Assembly (NCBI GenBank): GCA_963855995.1
Contig: OY979717.1
Span: 3,734,728 to 3,798,727, forward strand
Origin: Muricea muricata
Lineage: Eukaryota > Cnidaria > Anthozoa > Malacalcyonacea > Plexauridae
DNA length: 64,000 nt
Direction: 5' to 3'
Positions 1-10,914 of the stretch are shown here, one piece after another. Position 1 is the stretch's first letter. Each line of letters begins with the position of its first letter. Below the pieces are notes generated by a model, which searched no databases, had not been told where the DNA came from, and saw only the letters and a program-made list of their open reading frames with translations. The position numbers were made by a program, and so were the translations under genes.

Positions 1-296
1 ATTCTCAGCACTTCTAGATAAAACTTTGCTACGCCAACATATCTACACCTACTTAAGATAACACGTTTACGTAATTATTTTCATCCTGAAATACAATCGT
101 TTGCAAAATAAAATGGGCCACCATGATTTCCTGGGCCGTGTCCCCCTTTCCCCCCATTCAATGTTGGAATTTCAGGTTAAAATTCAATCCAAAGCCCTGA
201 AATGATGCTCACACTCACTCATCAACATTGGGGAGGGTGCGGGTGCATTCGTGTCTCGTTTATTTTGCAGATGATTGTAGGCTAATAATAGCTTAA

Positions 297-1077
297 GGTG
301 GCTCCCTACAGTGGCATAAAATGTTAGGCTTTTCAAGACACATCAGCTTGCAACGAAATTAGTACTGACTACACTTGAAACAGGGCAATGTGAGTGCTTT
401 CATGAAAGATATGAAGGTGTTTGATGTGCATATATAGAAAAATAGAAACAAAATGAGCGTTGCTATGGTAACTAGATTGTTCTATTTTTTGCAGTTTAAA
501 TGCTAAATTTCACAATGAATGAAGAATAACTTCCTTTCTCTTCGGTCAAATTTTCTGAAATTTTTTTAGTTGATTATTGATGTATAAAGGAAAAAGATAT
601 CAAAATTTGAAGACAGGTTTATAATTCAGATTTTGATATATTCCTGGATTTCGATTGCGGGGAAACGTATGTGTAGATTTTTTAAAATTCGAATATGTCT
701 TACCTTAGATATGGTATAACAACTGGACGTAGTTTTAAAAAAATTCACGGAAGGGAACAGCGGATAATCGAGGCTAAAATCCATAAAATCATTGCTGACG
801 TGATAAAATTTCGACTCGACATACGAAAAACATTTCAGAATGAGCTAAACGTAAAAGCTCACGAAAACGCGGTCGGAAAACGGAAAAAAACAGTTAAAAA
901 CATACATACTGTTTAGGTTTCACAAATTTTTTATCATATACAGAACACTTAGTGATTTCGCCGTAGAAAAACCTCAAAACACAACTTTTCATGTGTCGTT
1001 CATTTCAAAACATTTGCCGGTCGGCGAAGCTCCACACTGATCTATATAGATCTGCCCTGCAACTGTAGGGAGCCACC
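297..1077. mobile_element. Non-autonomous TTAA-target element (MITE)
   Basis: The element is bounded by TTAA at 293-296 and 1078-1081. Its terminal inverted repeats read GGTGGCTCCCTACAGT inward on the left and the complement on the right. TTAA duplications are typical of piggyBac and Kolobok elements, and I cannot tell which from the ends alone. The interior is AT-rich and codes no recognisable transposase. A basic 73-codon frame at 695-916 has no motif I know and is probably chance. Confidence 0.8.
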
Positions 1078-1081
1078 TTAA

Positions 1082-2417
1082 GCACGCTTGAAATCTGAGA
1101 CAATATGCTTAAAATTTCAAACACGCGGCAGCTAGCAGCCTCGTACCCAGGCTCTTTCTCGGCGCAGCAAGTCCCAAACACACTACAGAAAGAGAGTGTT
1201 TGGATCGTGCTGGAATGCAGATCGTAAGTAGATTAAAAGCGTCAACCAATAGAATTGATCATTTTATGAGAAAGATAGACAGGCAATGCATTTCATTCAG
1301 ATGTATATCGAGATAACTTAGCGCGCATTTTGAAATATCACCTCAAACCACCCAAGCCGCCGTCGTGGAATCTCCCAGTATTGTCTCCGATTCATTTTAC
1401 TAACAGTTGTAGCCATTATCAACATAGCAAATGCAATGGTTTGAACGAATTACAAATACCTCATGTTTTCATTGATCCTTTCAAGAATAAAATATAAGCG
1501 TCTTCGTCTTCGCGCAATTGCGGTTTTCGCCTGGCTACATTGCGCATCCTTTGGTGTTTGAAATAAAATAATAGCAGGGACTTATTCTCCATTTTGGCTT
1601 AACTAACTCTAACAAAAAATCTCAAGAATTTACTACTAGATTGTAAGATAAGTTAACTGCCAATAACAAACAACAAGCATGCAATATTTTTGACTCACGG
1701 ATACTCCGTAGGAGTATTTGTGAGTCATCGCCATCACTCTATTTCGATTAGTGCATTCTTCTGTGCTCTAATTGCCTCCAGCCTGCTTTGCGCGCCTGGT
1801 GGAAACAGGTTAGACCAGTCAAGAACCAGTTTAGTGGATTTTTCACGGGAACCTGTCCGTCTCGGTTACATTGCGAGAATTCTTCAGCCTTCGCTAAAAA
1901 GCAATTTATTCCTGTTACGTTTTTGTCGTACACATGTAACTATTATAATCGCTTGTATCTGACCGTTACATTACAACGACTAGCGTGCATTGCAGTTACA
2001 GTTCCGTTAACGTTTCTCACCTCTATTTCTGCTGATAACATACCGTTTCTGTACATTTTAAAAACTAAATTCACTATGGTGAGTAACAGAGCATTTCTGT
2101 CATATTCAATCGTGCTTAATAGTGTTTTCTGTAATATTTCCTAATGAAGGTTTGTCGATTTGTACCGTAAAGAATCTCTATCATATGTTTTGTTTGCATC
2201 ACGTATCAGTGCAGCCCGTTTTAAAACGTACACTTGTCAGTGTATTAAAGCAGTAAATTTGATGTATTATATTGTTTAAATATTCGCTAACCTTTGTTCT
2301 TTAAAACAAAAACATCAACTTTTAAGCAGCTATACAGGCTACAAAAACATCAACTTTTAAGCAGCTATCCAGCAGCTATACAGGCTATCCTTTTCCCGCA
2401 GACAATTTTATCAAATA
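1082..2417. other. No gene seen; short repeats only
   Basis: I see no coding exon with a recognisable product here. There is an imperfect hairpin at about 1692-1728 (GACTCAC...GTGAGTC) and a local direct duplication at about 2306-2392 built from CATCAACTTTTAAGCAGC. Open frames at 1690-2144 lack any family signature. Confidence 0.5.
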
Positions 2418-3102
2418 TAAGACGAAACAGACTCCGAAAATCATCATCTTGTAAACGCAAGATTTGAGTTATTTAAATAAACAAGACACAAAATTCTGGT
2501 GATATTTCGACTTTATTACAAAGTCATTGTCAAACCTAACTGAATATTTACAAGCTGTGCTAAGATCTTATAAGGTGAGACACAGGAAGATGACGTAGGC
2601 GTCTGACATGAAATGCGAAACTATTTACAAAAGCGATTATTAAGAGTAAGAATTACAGAAAAAGCATTATTAGTTCCTTTGAGGCTTTAAGACCATTATT
2701 AAGTGCTGGCCTTTTAAACTTAATATGAAGCGCTTCCAAAAAGAGCAAGACTCCAACACACAAACGCTAATATCTTGCTCTTTTTGGAAGCGCTTCATAT
2801 TAAGTTTAAAAGGCCAGCACTTAATAATGGTCTTAAAGCCTCAAAGGAACTAATGCTTTTTCTGTAATTCTTGCTCCTAATAATCGCTTTTGTAAATAGT
2901 TTCGCATTTCATGTCAGACGCCTACGTCATCTTCCTGTGTCTCACCTTATAAGATCTTAGCACAGCTTGTAAATATTCAGTTAGGTTTGACAATGACTTT
3001 GTAATAAAGTCGAAATATCACCAGAATTTTGTGTCTTGTTTATTTAAATAACTCAAATCTTGAGTTTACAAGATGATGATTTTCGGAGTCTATTTCGTCT
3101 TA
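2418..3102. repeat. 685-bp near-perfect palindrome (foldback element)
   Basis: Two arms of roughly 320 bp face each other around a spacer of a few tens of bases near 2755-2770. The ends read TAAGACGAAA and its complement, and both are flanked by TA, which suggests a TA target duplication. Each arm contains a hairpin GACTTTGTAATAAAGTC followed by GAAA next to a TGACAA stretch, which resembles a decayed hammerhead-ribozyme core. There is no coding capacity. Confidence 0.8.
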
Positions 3103-3104
3103 TA

Positions 3105-4404
3105 CAGGCTATACTAGTCGACTGATCATGATTTCACACTGGCTAAACATGAGAGGACATTTCGTAAAATCTGACTGTCTGCGGTAAGAAAAAATAGAAA
3201 CATCGTATTGCAATTTGCACATGTAATCATTCGCTTTGTTTTCTTCTTTTTGTATCCGTGAGTCGTCTCTTTGAGACCTTTGATTGAATCTGCGAATGCA
3301 GATATATTGTTGTCGTGCGCGTAACTGTAATTGTAACTGTAATGTTAGCTTATAGCCAATCACTGAACGCGTAAACTAAATTCAGCCAATGGATGAGAAT
3401 GTAACATTTGGATGACGTTATGTTTAATAAAGTGATATACTGATTTTTCAATCCAACATGGCGAAAATTTTATGCATGAAGTCATGAGGAATGAACGCCG
3501 ATCGGATCGCACCAGTGAACTCAATATAACTGGAAGGCTACCTGAGGCGGGAAATTTGAAGCCAAACGTCACCAGGCCCCAACCAGAAAAAACATGCGCG
3601 GCCATCTAAGGAATGTGTACAAAAGCCGGCCAATAACTGTCAAAAATGGGCTGAAACACTTCTAACTTGAGTTTTAACAAAATCTAATCAAAACAATGGT
3701 CAAATGACTATCTTTTAAACTTAACCTTCTTGACCAAATTCATTCAAATAAAAAGCAATTTTTACGCGAAAGCGTACAGCCAAGAGTGGCGATCGTCACG
3801 GCGGCAGAAGTTATTTCGTTTTCGAAGTTTTTTTTTCCTTTTAATTAGTGTAACTTATACGCATCTCAAGACAAATATGAATAAAAACCAACATATAAGC
3901 ACAGTTTTGACTACTCATATTTGACTACTCATATTTGATAATACAAAATTTTACAAACCGCGATTACTTTTTCCAACATTCCGAAAGATATTACAGACTT
4001 TTCGTCAGTTTTCGATGCGAGTTTTCGAAAACTTTTTACTCTTTTCGCGCATCCATGGCTCGGTTGTCCAGAAACTTCATTGATTTAAGTCTAAGATCAA
4101 GGAACTGCGACAAAAAATCTTTTCCAAAAGCTCCAAAAGGCAAATATTCAAATATCCGAAGTACAAAAACTTTGTTGAAATAATCCTAATATTTTGAACT
4201 GACCTGAGGTCTTTTCGAGCTCCTGTTTCCACATTACAACTTATCATCATAAGAAACTTGATTTCTCTTTATTATTTCGGTATCAACGCAGAATATGACT
4301 TGCTTTCAGGCCAAAAAAGAACTTTTCATAGCGAAAAAATACCAGTTTGTAATTCATCACTCCTTGTAATTAGCACGCGAGACTGTCGCGAAACTGGACT
4401 CGCG
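3105..4404. other. No feature recognised
   Basis: This is AT-rich sequence with scattered short open frames and no exon, transposon end or repeat that I can support. Confidence 0.4.
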
Positions 4405-4444
4405 TGAAATGACCCCCAGACACGCGTGTCTGGGGGTCATTTCA
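4405..4444. repeat. Perfect 40-bp palindrome
   Basis: This is a perfect two-fold symmetric sequence with 20 bases on each side of a central ACGCGT. Each half runs TGAAATGACCCCCAGACACG. It has no loop, so it could form a cruciform or a hairpin in transcripts. It lies about 90 bp before the Tigger-like element. Confidence 0.9.
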
Positions 4445-4930
4445 TGCAAAATTTGGCTTCAAATTCTGTATTACCGGCTTAACTGAAGGTAGCCTTCGCA
4501 CTTAACGGAGCATTATAATAACAAGGATTTTGAAGTACAGTCAAACCTCTAATTAGCGGACACCAACGGGGAACGTTCCTAGTGTCTGTTAATTAGAGGT
4601 GTCCGTTAGATGGAGGTCGAGTTGAATATTAACTTTGATAAACCACTTCCGTGTGGGATTCGCATTATAGTCTTACCGAAAAATGAAAACTTGTAAACGC
4701 TTCAAGCAACGACCTTTACTCAGAGGAGTTCTCATTCAAACTGTCGAAAATTTAAACACCAGTTTTTGTTTATACCGCGGCTCACGTTGCTCTACCGAAA
4801 TTTTTGAAAAGAAAAAAATTAATAGGCATAATAAACACTGCTGTTGAGTACAGTTGACTCTATATTTTTCAGTGTAGTTAGTTATGTTGGAAACGTCATG
4901 CAGATTATTTACGCAAAATATGAAGTAATG

Positions 4931-6287
4931 CTACTTTGTTTTAGCCGGCAGAGCTATAAGTTGACGCAGATGATCAACTGCTGGTGAAATATAGTTAGCT
5001 AGTTCCTCGTCACCGTGATGCAACGCAAGCCTTGCAATGTCTTCAGCGGCTTGAAGAGCTTCGTTTCTTGTCATCATGGGTTTGTCTTGCTCATTGCTTC
5101 TTCCTCGGGCCTTTCAGAGTCAGAGTTGTCCGACTCTCTCTGAATCGAATTTTCTTCACCCAATATTTCATTTCGAACTTCCTCTCGCCATTTTTTACTA
5201 GCTGTGTCAATCGTGAAATCACATATAGAAAGACCATCCTCGTCACAAATGTATTCTTCAATAGAAGTAGACGGATCTATAGTATGTACAAGATCTTGAA
5301 CATCACCAGTTTCTTCGCCGGCAAAAGGATCATCGTCCTTGCCTTCGGGAAGCGTGTGAGGACAAAGACCGACTTTCTTGAAACATTTCATTACTATCTC
5401 CGACTTAACGTCATCCCATGCTTGTTTTCCCCATTGAATGCTCATCAACATATTTACTGATTTTATAACGTCTCTTGCTGTATTTTTACCATCTAGCTGA
5501 CTGCAGACATATCAAAGAAGCTTTCTTCTGACATTAACTTTCCAAACTTTTATGATTCCCGCGTCAAGTGGCTGTGCTTTTGATGTTGTGTTACAAGGGA
5601 GCCAAGCTATCTTAATGTTTGAGAATTTGAGATCTCTTGGATGACATGGGGCATTATCCATGAACAAGATAATGTTGCGGTGTTCCTGCTGCAGTCTGTT
5701 GTTTAGTTTGTTCAAAATTTGTGTTAGTATGTCAGCTCTCATCCGTGCTTTGGCATTTGAAAAATATGAACATTTGAAAGGCTTTGTCTCAATCGGTCAT
5801 ACCATTCTTTTAAGCGAGTGTTAACGTCATCGTAAGTTTGCTTTCTACTTCTCTTTTTTGTTTCCGAACCTTCGTTAGACTCCCATTCATCCAAAAATTT
5901 GCGTTTGTTGTTCACAATTGTGTTTGCTTGCGTTTTGCTGCAAGAAAACTTTTTGCCGAGTGATCTGCATCCTATTTTGGGATTTGCCTCGGCAAATTTG
6001 ATGAGATCAACTTTTATTTTAAGTGGGAGCTCATTCCTGGGATTTGCGTTTGTCTTCTTTGTTTTGTAGCTGTCTTGAGGGTGGTTTGTACTTTTACTTG
6101 GATCTGTACGTTTGCTATTGATACAATGACGGCAAATAGAAACTTTTTTCATCGCCTCCCTTCCTTCTGTTTCCTCAGGCGCAAGCGTTGAACAGTCCAG
6201 TGAAAAATTACATGTAGCATGCAAACATTTAATGCATTTATACTTTGTTTCCCGACCACAGGAACAACATCTATCTTTGTTGTCCAT
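4931..6287 (-). pseudogene. Tigger-like transposase, internally deleted
   Basis: This would cut and paste the surrounding element. The N-terminus is Cys-rich (CCSCGRETKYKCIKC, then CNFSLDC and ICRHC), like a small zinc-binding module. A helix-turn-helix region follows (GCRSLGKKFSCSKTQANTIV), then the start of a second DNA-binding region (RLKEWYDRLRQS). The DDE core is represented only by its later part: FMDNAPCHPRDLKFSNIKIA carries the second acidic position, and TTSKAQPLDAGIIKVWK is typical of Tigger. About 150 residues between them are missing at 5740, where two frames abut. A stop at about 5510 and a frameshift near 5075 precede the C-terminal tail (EALQAAEDIARLALHHGDEE), which ends at the stop 4931-4933. 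It is a non-functional remnant. Confidence 0.85.
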
Positions 6288-6486
6288 ACTAATCTACCCA
6301 AAGTTTTCGTGACTGTTGATATTATAAATACATGTTATGGGCGTCGTCGTGAGGTACGGTTCAGGCGGATTAAAATTACAATGAATCTGGTTGTGTTAGT
6401 TGTCTGTCATTGGTAATTTAACTCGTTTTAATCAACAAAATATCAACAACAATTTCAACAGAGATACACTAGCGTATGCTTATGCT

Positions 6487-6842
6487 ATGGAGACATTTCG
6501 CGTTCGATCGTATATAAGAGGCTACCACGCCTATATGGATATTTGGATCAACTAATTCTACGTCGAGAACCAGAGAATGTGGTTGATGTTAATGCAGTTT
6601 CAGTGCTTACCGAGATGGACCACGTGGTTGGCCATTTGCCGAAGCTGATGGCGCGCTGGGCTTCAAAGTTTTTGAAGCGATTGACAAATCATGGAAAAGT
6701 TGTTGTTGCAGGGAAGAAAGTTAATAGAGGAGGAGGATACGGGTTAGAAATACCATGCGAGTATGAATTTGAGGGAGATAACTTCTCCTGTAATTGGCTT
6801 AAAGATAAAATGCAGTATGAAAAGTATGATATTATAGACTGA
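6487..6842 (+). pseudogene. HIRAN-domain protein gene carried inside the Tigger element
   Basis: The start codon chosen is 6487, giving METFRVRSYIRGYHAYMDIW. This matches the opening of HIRAN domains ('RGYH.Y..IW'). The frame then shifts near 6543, and the domain continues as LILRREPENVVDVNAVSV, VVGHLPKLMARWASKFL and GYGLEIPCEY, the conserved HIRAN blocks (REPEN, D..A, VGHLP). About four residues are lost at the shift. HIRAN domains bind single-stranded DNA 3' ends in helicases such as HLTF, while stand-alone HIRAN proteins are of unknown function. It diverges from the transposase and lies well inside the terminal repeats, so it travels with the transposon. The family call is firm; the link to transposition is inference. 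Confidence 0.75.
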
Positions 6843-7328
6843 AGTACTGTTAACATGTTCCGTCACATTTCTGTTAATTAAAACCTTATCTACGTAATTA
6901 TAGTATAATCTGGCGCCAGCACGCACACGTATATATCGGAATTTTCCCTTTCGTTACTTAAATTTCCGCAAGAAAATTAAACCGAACTTGTAGATAGTTT
7001 TTATATAATAAATTTGGCACTGAGAAGTCTTTTTTCAGGACAATAATGAATTCACTGTCCGGTATTTAGAGGCAATTTTTCGTGTTTGCATTGTGAAAAA
7101 GTGTCCGCGTCCGCTATAAAGAGGTGTCCTTTGGATGGAGGAATAAAATAAAGGAATGCAATTGCGTGTTGTTTGGGAACTGAGATAAATGTCCGGTAAT
7201 TGGAGGTGTCCGCTGGATAGAGTGTCCGCTAATTGGAGGCTGGACTGTAATTTATCAACAACTTCTTGTGACCAATTCATATTTCATCACCTAGATAACG
7301 AACTAGCCTGATAATGTAGGAATACGAT

Positions 7329-9060
7329 ATAAATGTCATTGTAAATGTCATGTGCAAGTTCATCGTGTTCAAGTGTTCAACACGAGAAGCAAATCTGGCA
7401 TTTTCAAGCACCCGTGTATTTCCTGTTTATTATATAAACTACAGTCTTTTCTTGAGCAACATAAAATATTATTCCACAAGCTATTATGATTTATAATTGG
7501 TTATAAAGCGATGATTTTCTGGGTGATGATGGGTGATTTATATCGTACAATGCTGTGATACTGATACTGTGCGTCTGTGTCAATATAATATATTATTTCT
7601 TATCATCAAAAAATTGTCTGCTTGTGAATTGCCAATGCTCGAATTATGTTTCAATGTGTCTCTTGGTCAAATATTATTTGAGTATATACTTTTATTTTCA
7701 ATGCATGACATAACAGATAGTTTTGTAATATATGAATATTGTTGAAATTTTAAAAAGTATATAATGCTATTGACAAAACATTCAAAGCTAATAATTTTGC
7801 AATAATAATTTTGTAGAAACAGTTAGTGTTGGTACAGATAAGCTGTATAAATATCATTGTAAATGTCATGTTCCAGTGTTCAACACAAGAAGTAAAACTG
7901 GTATTTTCAAGCACCCTTGTATTTTCTATTTATTATATAAACTACAGTATTTTCTGGCAATATAAAATATCCATAAGCTATGACTCATAGTTGGGTGTAA
8001 AGCAATGATTTTCTGATGTCCCGGCATGGGTGATCATGTGCAGTACTGTGATACTGATACTGATACTGTGCCAATATGTTTCTTGTCATCAAAGTTTAAA
8101 CTTGTCTGCCTTGAGAACTTTTTTTCAATGCATGACATGACAGATAGTTTTATAATATGTAAATATTGTTGAAATTTTTGAAAGTATATGATGCTATTGA
8201 CAAAACATTCAAAGCTAATAATTTTGCAATAATAATTTTGTAGAAACAGTTAGTGTTGGTACAGATAAACTGTATAAATATCATTGTAAATGTCATGTTC
8301 CAGTGTTCAACACGAGAAGTAAAACTGGTATTTTCAAGCACCCTTGTATTTTTTATTTATTATATAAACTACAGTATTTTCTGGCAATATAAAATATCCA
8401 TAAGCTATGATTCATAGTTGGGTGTAAAGCAATGATTTTCTGATGTCACGGCATGGGTGATCATGTGCAGTACTGTGATACTGATACTGATACTGATACT
8501 GATACTGATACTGATACTGATACTGATACTGATACTGATACTGATACTGATACTGATACTGATACTGATACTGATACTGATACTGATACTGATACTGATA
8601 CTGATACTGATACTGATACTGATACTGATACTGATACTGATACTGATACTGATACTGATACTGATACTGATACTGATACTGATACTGATACTGATACTGA
8701 TACTGATACTGATACTGATACTGATACTGATACTGATACTGATACTGTGCCAATATATTTCTTGTCATCAAAGTTTAAACTTGTCTGCTTTGAGTACTTT
8801 TTTTCAATGCATGACATGACAGATAGTTTTATAATGTGTAAATATTGTTGAAATTTTTGAAAGTATATGATGCTATTGACAAAACATTCAAAGCTAATAG
8901 TTTTACAATAATAATTTTGTAGAAACAGTTAGTGCTGGTACAGACAAGCTGTAAAATGATGATTTTCTCATGTCCTGGCATGGGTCATTATTTTGCAATA
9001 CTGTGACACTGATATTGTGCATCTGTGCCAGTAATATATTTCTTGCCATCAAAGTTTAAA
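7329..9060. repeat. Tandem array of ~430-bp units
   Basis: Three recognisable units begin at about 7329, 7848 and 8271, with a partial fourth from about 8945. They share blocks such as CAAGCACCCTTGTATTT and ATGCATGACATGACAGATAG. Each unit contains a short ACTGAT-type hexamer stretch: two or three copies in units 1 and 2, about 45 in unit 3, and a decayed one in unit 4. I see no gene. Confidence 0.8.
8477..8747. repeat. (GATACT)n hexanucleotide microsatellite, ~45 units
   Basis: This is an uninterrupted 271-bp run of GATACT inside the third tandem unit. Because 6 is divisible by 3, all reading frames stay open except where the repeat itself contains a stop. Long frames such as poly-DT, poly-LI, poly-YQ and poly-SV are therefore artefacts. 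Confidence 0.97.
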
Positions 9061-9547
9061 CTTGTCTGCTTCTGAATTGTCAATGTTCAAATTATATTTG
9101 AATGTGTCTCTTGTTTGAATATTATCAAAGATACACATGCTTGTACACAGATACATAAATTCTTTCACTCGCTAAATTTCCTTAGCCCAATTTGAGGAAC
9201 CCAATGTTGTGAATATGTCCGGGTTCTGTCATTAGATCTGTTCCGCCTTCTTTAGTGTTTCACTAGCTAAACGGCTATTATTTAACCATATTTATGTCGC
9301 TTTTACGTCTTTCCCACTTCGATTCGCAGATACATGTACGCATGACGTATACCTATTTTTTGTAATGTGACCACTATATATAATTTTAAAACTTCTATCC
9401 GATGAGACAAGCTAAATCTTTATTCCTATATTCCTTTAAAACATGTACTACATATTCTAATCACTCGGGTAATTTAGCAGCTTGATCAGGTGATTAGTCT
9501 TGCATGTAAAGGCAATCACATGACCTATCTTCTACGTTCTATTGTAG
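9061..9547. other. Flank or intron 5' of the Rh pseudogene
   Basis: There is no coding match. It ends in a usable acceptor (TTCTATTGTAG) directly before the Rh exon 3 copy at 9548. Exons corresponding to Rh exons 1 and 2 were not found upstream. Confidence 0.45.
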
Positions 9548-9807
9548 TTTAATTACGGAAGAGTTTGCAGCAGCTGTATTTCTTATTTCATTTGGTGTGT
9601 ATGTAGGCAAGGTTAGCCGTTTACAACTACTTGTCATCAGTGTCATCGAAGTGCTCATGTATGCTGTCAATGAATCTATTGTGCTTAAAGAACTAAAAGT
9701 TGCTGATGCTGGTGGCTCGATAATTGTGCATGTCTTTGCATGTCTTTGCATGTTACTTTGGCATGGCGGTTACCTTTGTACTCAGAAGGCCTGAAGATAC
9801 CAATAAC

Positions 9808-10054
9808 CAGGGACCGCGGAGCGGTTTTTTATTGGTGGGGCTAATCGAGCACCGAAGGTGCGAGATATCTAGATGGGAAACTTTTGAAATCAAGAGCCCT
9901 GAGATGCCTTGAAAGACTTCTAATTTCAACAATCATTATGAAGTGGCATATAGTTTTTGCCTCGATTCTTATATTTTTAATGCAAACATATGTATTGAAC
10001 AAAAATTATTGGTAAGGCTTTAGTCCAGCCAGCCACCCTGCTCCGCGGTCCCTG
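9808..10054. mobile_element. 247-bp hAT-like MITE inside Rh pseudogene exon 3
   Basis: The terminal inverted repeats are CAGGGACCGCGGAGC and the complement GCTCCGCGGTCCCTG. The 5-bp direct repeat ATAAC flanks it at 9803-9807 and 10055-10059. The exon sequence reads on after the element (codons for [15 protein letters not shown]), which confirms the insertion. The CAGGG start is typical of hAT ends, although a hAT duplication is normally 8 bp. Confidence 0.88.
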
Positions 10055-10059
10055 ATAAC

Positions 10060-10721
10060 AACTTACAATCCAAAAGAGGTAGTAGTATATCACTCAGATC
10101 TCTTTGCAATGATTTGTAGGTATATATTAGTAGGTCAATTATTATTAGGTATATATATTGGTATAGGTCAATTAGTTTTCAAGTGAACTCAAGTGCAATC
10201 ATAGATTCATTGTTCAATGTTGTTATGATGTCCCATAGCAGGACGATTAGGAGCTAATGATAAAAGCACTCCGCCATGTAGAAAAAATATTTCCCAGGGC
10301 TTTTAGAGCTATACTCTGCAGTACAACGTCATCGTGTAGATGGGTCATAACTGATTCAATCTACTTATAACTGAAGCCTGAGGTATGACCATAAACCCAG
10401 ACGCTAAATTAAGCGATGAGCTTAGCAAAATTTAATTCACGACAGTTTGCTTATTGAAAAAGTTCATGGGGGAGGGGGGGGGGGGGGGGTTACAGCGAAT
10501 AAGAAACATCAAGATCATTGTTTCAAAATGTTTTCGTGACGGTTTCGAGACAACTTTTTTCAGGTATGAATTGTCAGTACCCTATACAACGTCCTTTGTT
10601 TTATAACAGCTGCCAAAAATGCACTGAAATACCAATATCTTTCGGCGCGGTACGGATATCTTTCTAAGTAGGATACTCGAGGTACTGGGTGATTGGAGCC
10701 ATTCGCTTGTTTACAGCTGGC
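10060..10721. other. Rest of exon 3 copy, then intron of the Rh pseudogene
   Basis: The first ~57 bases finish the exon 3 copy. The remainder is intron-like, with a poly-G run at about 10473-10488 and no other feature seen. No exon 4 counterpart (the WMYWPSF region of the live gene) was found. Confidence 0.5.
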
Positions 10722-10914
10722 TACGCCTCAACTAAAAGTCGCAAACAGATAGTTTACGTTCGTGAGCATAACTACTCTTGTGGTAGGAAACTGGCGTGCT
10801 GGTGGTACGCAATCTTATAACACGATCGTGTATCAGTTTCTTTTCATCTCAGGTTCGCTCTTATGGTTGTACTGGCCATAAAGCCATTATTCAACAGTAT
10901 CTTAGTTGCTCCTA
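10722..10914 (+). repeat. Y segment, original copy in the Rh pseudogene intron
   Basis: This 193-bp stretch runs from TACGCCTCAACT to AGTTGCTCCTA. It recurs at 19642-19832 (inverted) and 23821-24013 (direct), each time between two X elements. Here it is bordered on the left by unrelated single-copy DNA, so this is most simply its source. It does not encode a recognisable protein. Confidence 0.85.

Larger units (their letters stand above)
4538..7247. mobile_element. Tigger/pogo-type DNA transposon with two divergent genes
   Basis: The left end begins CAGTCAAACCTCTAATTAGC and the right end, read inward, begins CAGTCCAGCCTCCAATTAGC. Both are flanked by TA, as expected for Tc1/mariner-superfamily Tigger elements. 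The 2.7-kb interior holds a minus-strand transposase (6287 to 4931) and a plus-strand HIRAN gene (6487-6842), which diverge from about 200 bp of shared upstream DNA. The subterminal sequence repeats the motif 'GGTGTCCG..GGA' near both ends. The element is dead as it stands. Confidence 0.85.

Noticed and set aside
695-916. Small basic protein in the first TTAA element
   Set aside because: Composition follows local AT-rich sequence and there is no known motif.
6510-6517. TATATAAG as promoter of the HIRAN gene
   Set aside because: It lies inside the HIRAN coding sequence (Tyr-Ile-Arg), downstream of the chosen start codon.
8412-8851. Long frames of alternating residues (poly-YQ, poly-DT, poly-LI, poly-SV)
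   Set aside because: They are translations of the hexamer microsatellite in several frames and have no other coding signal.
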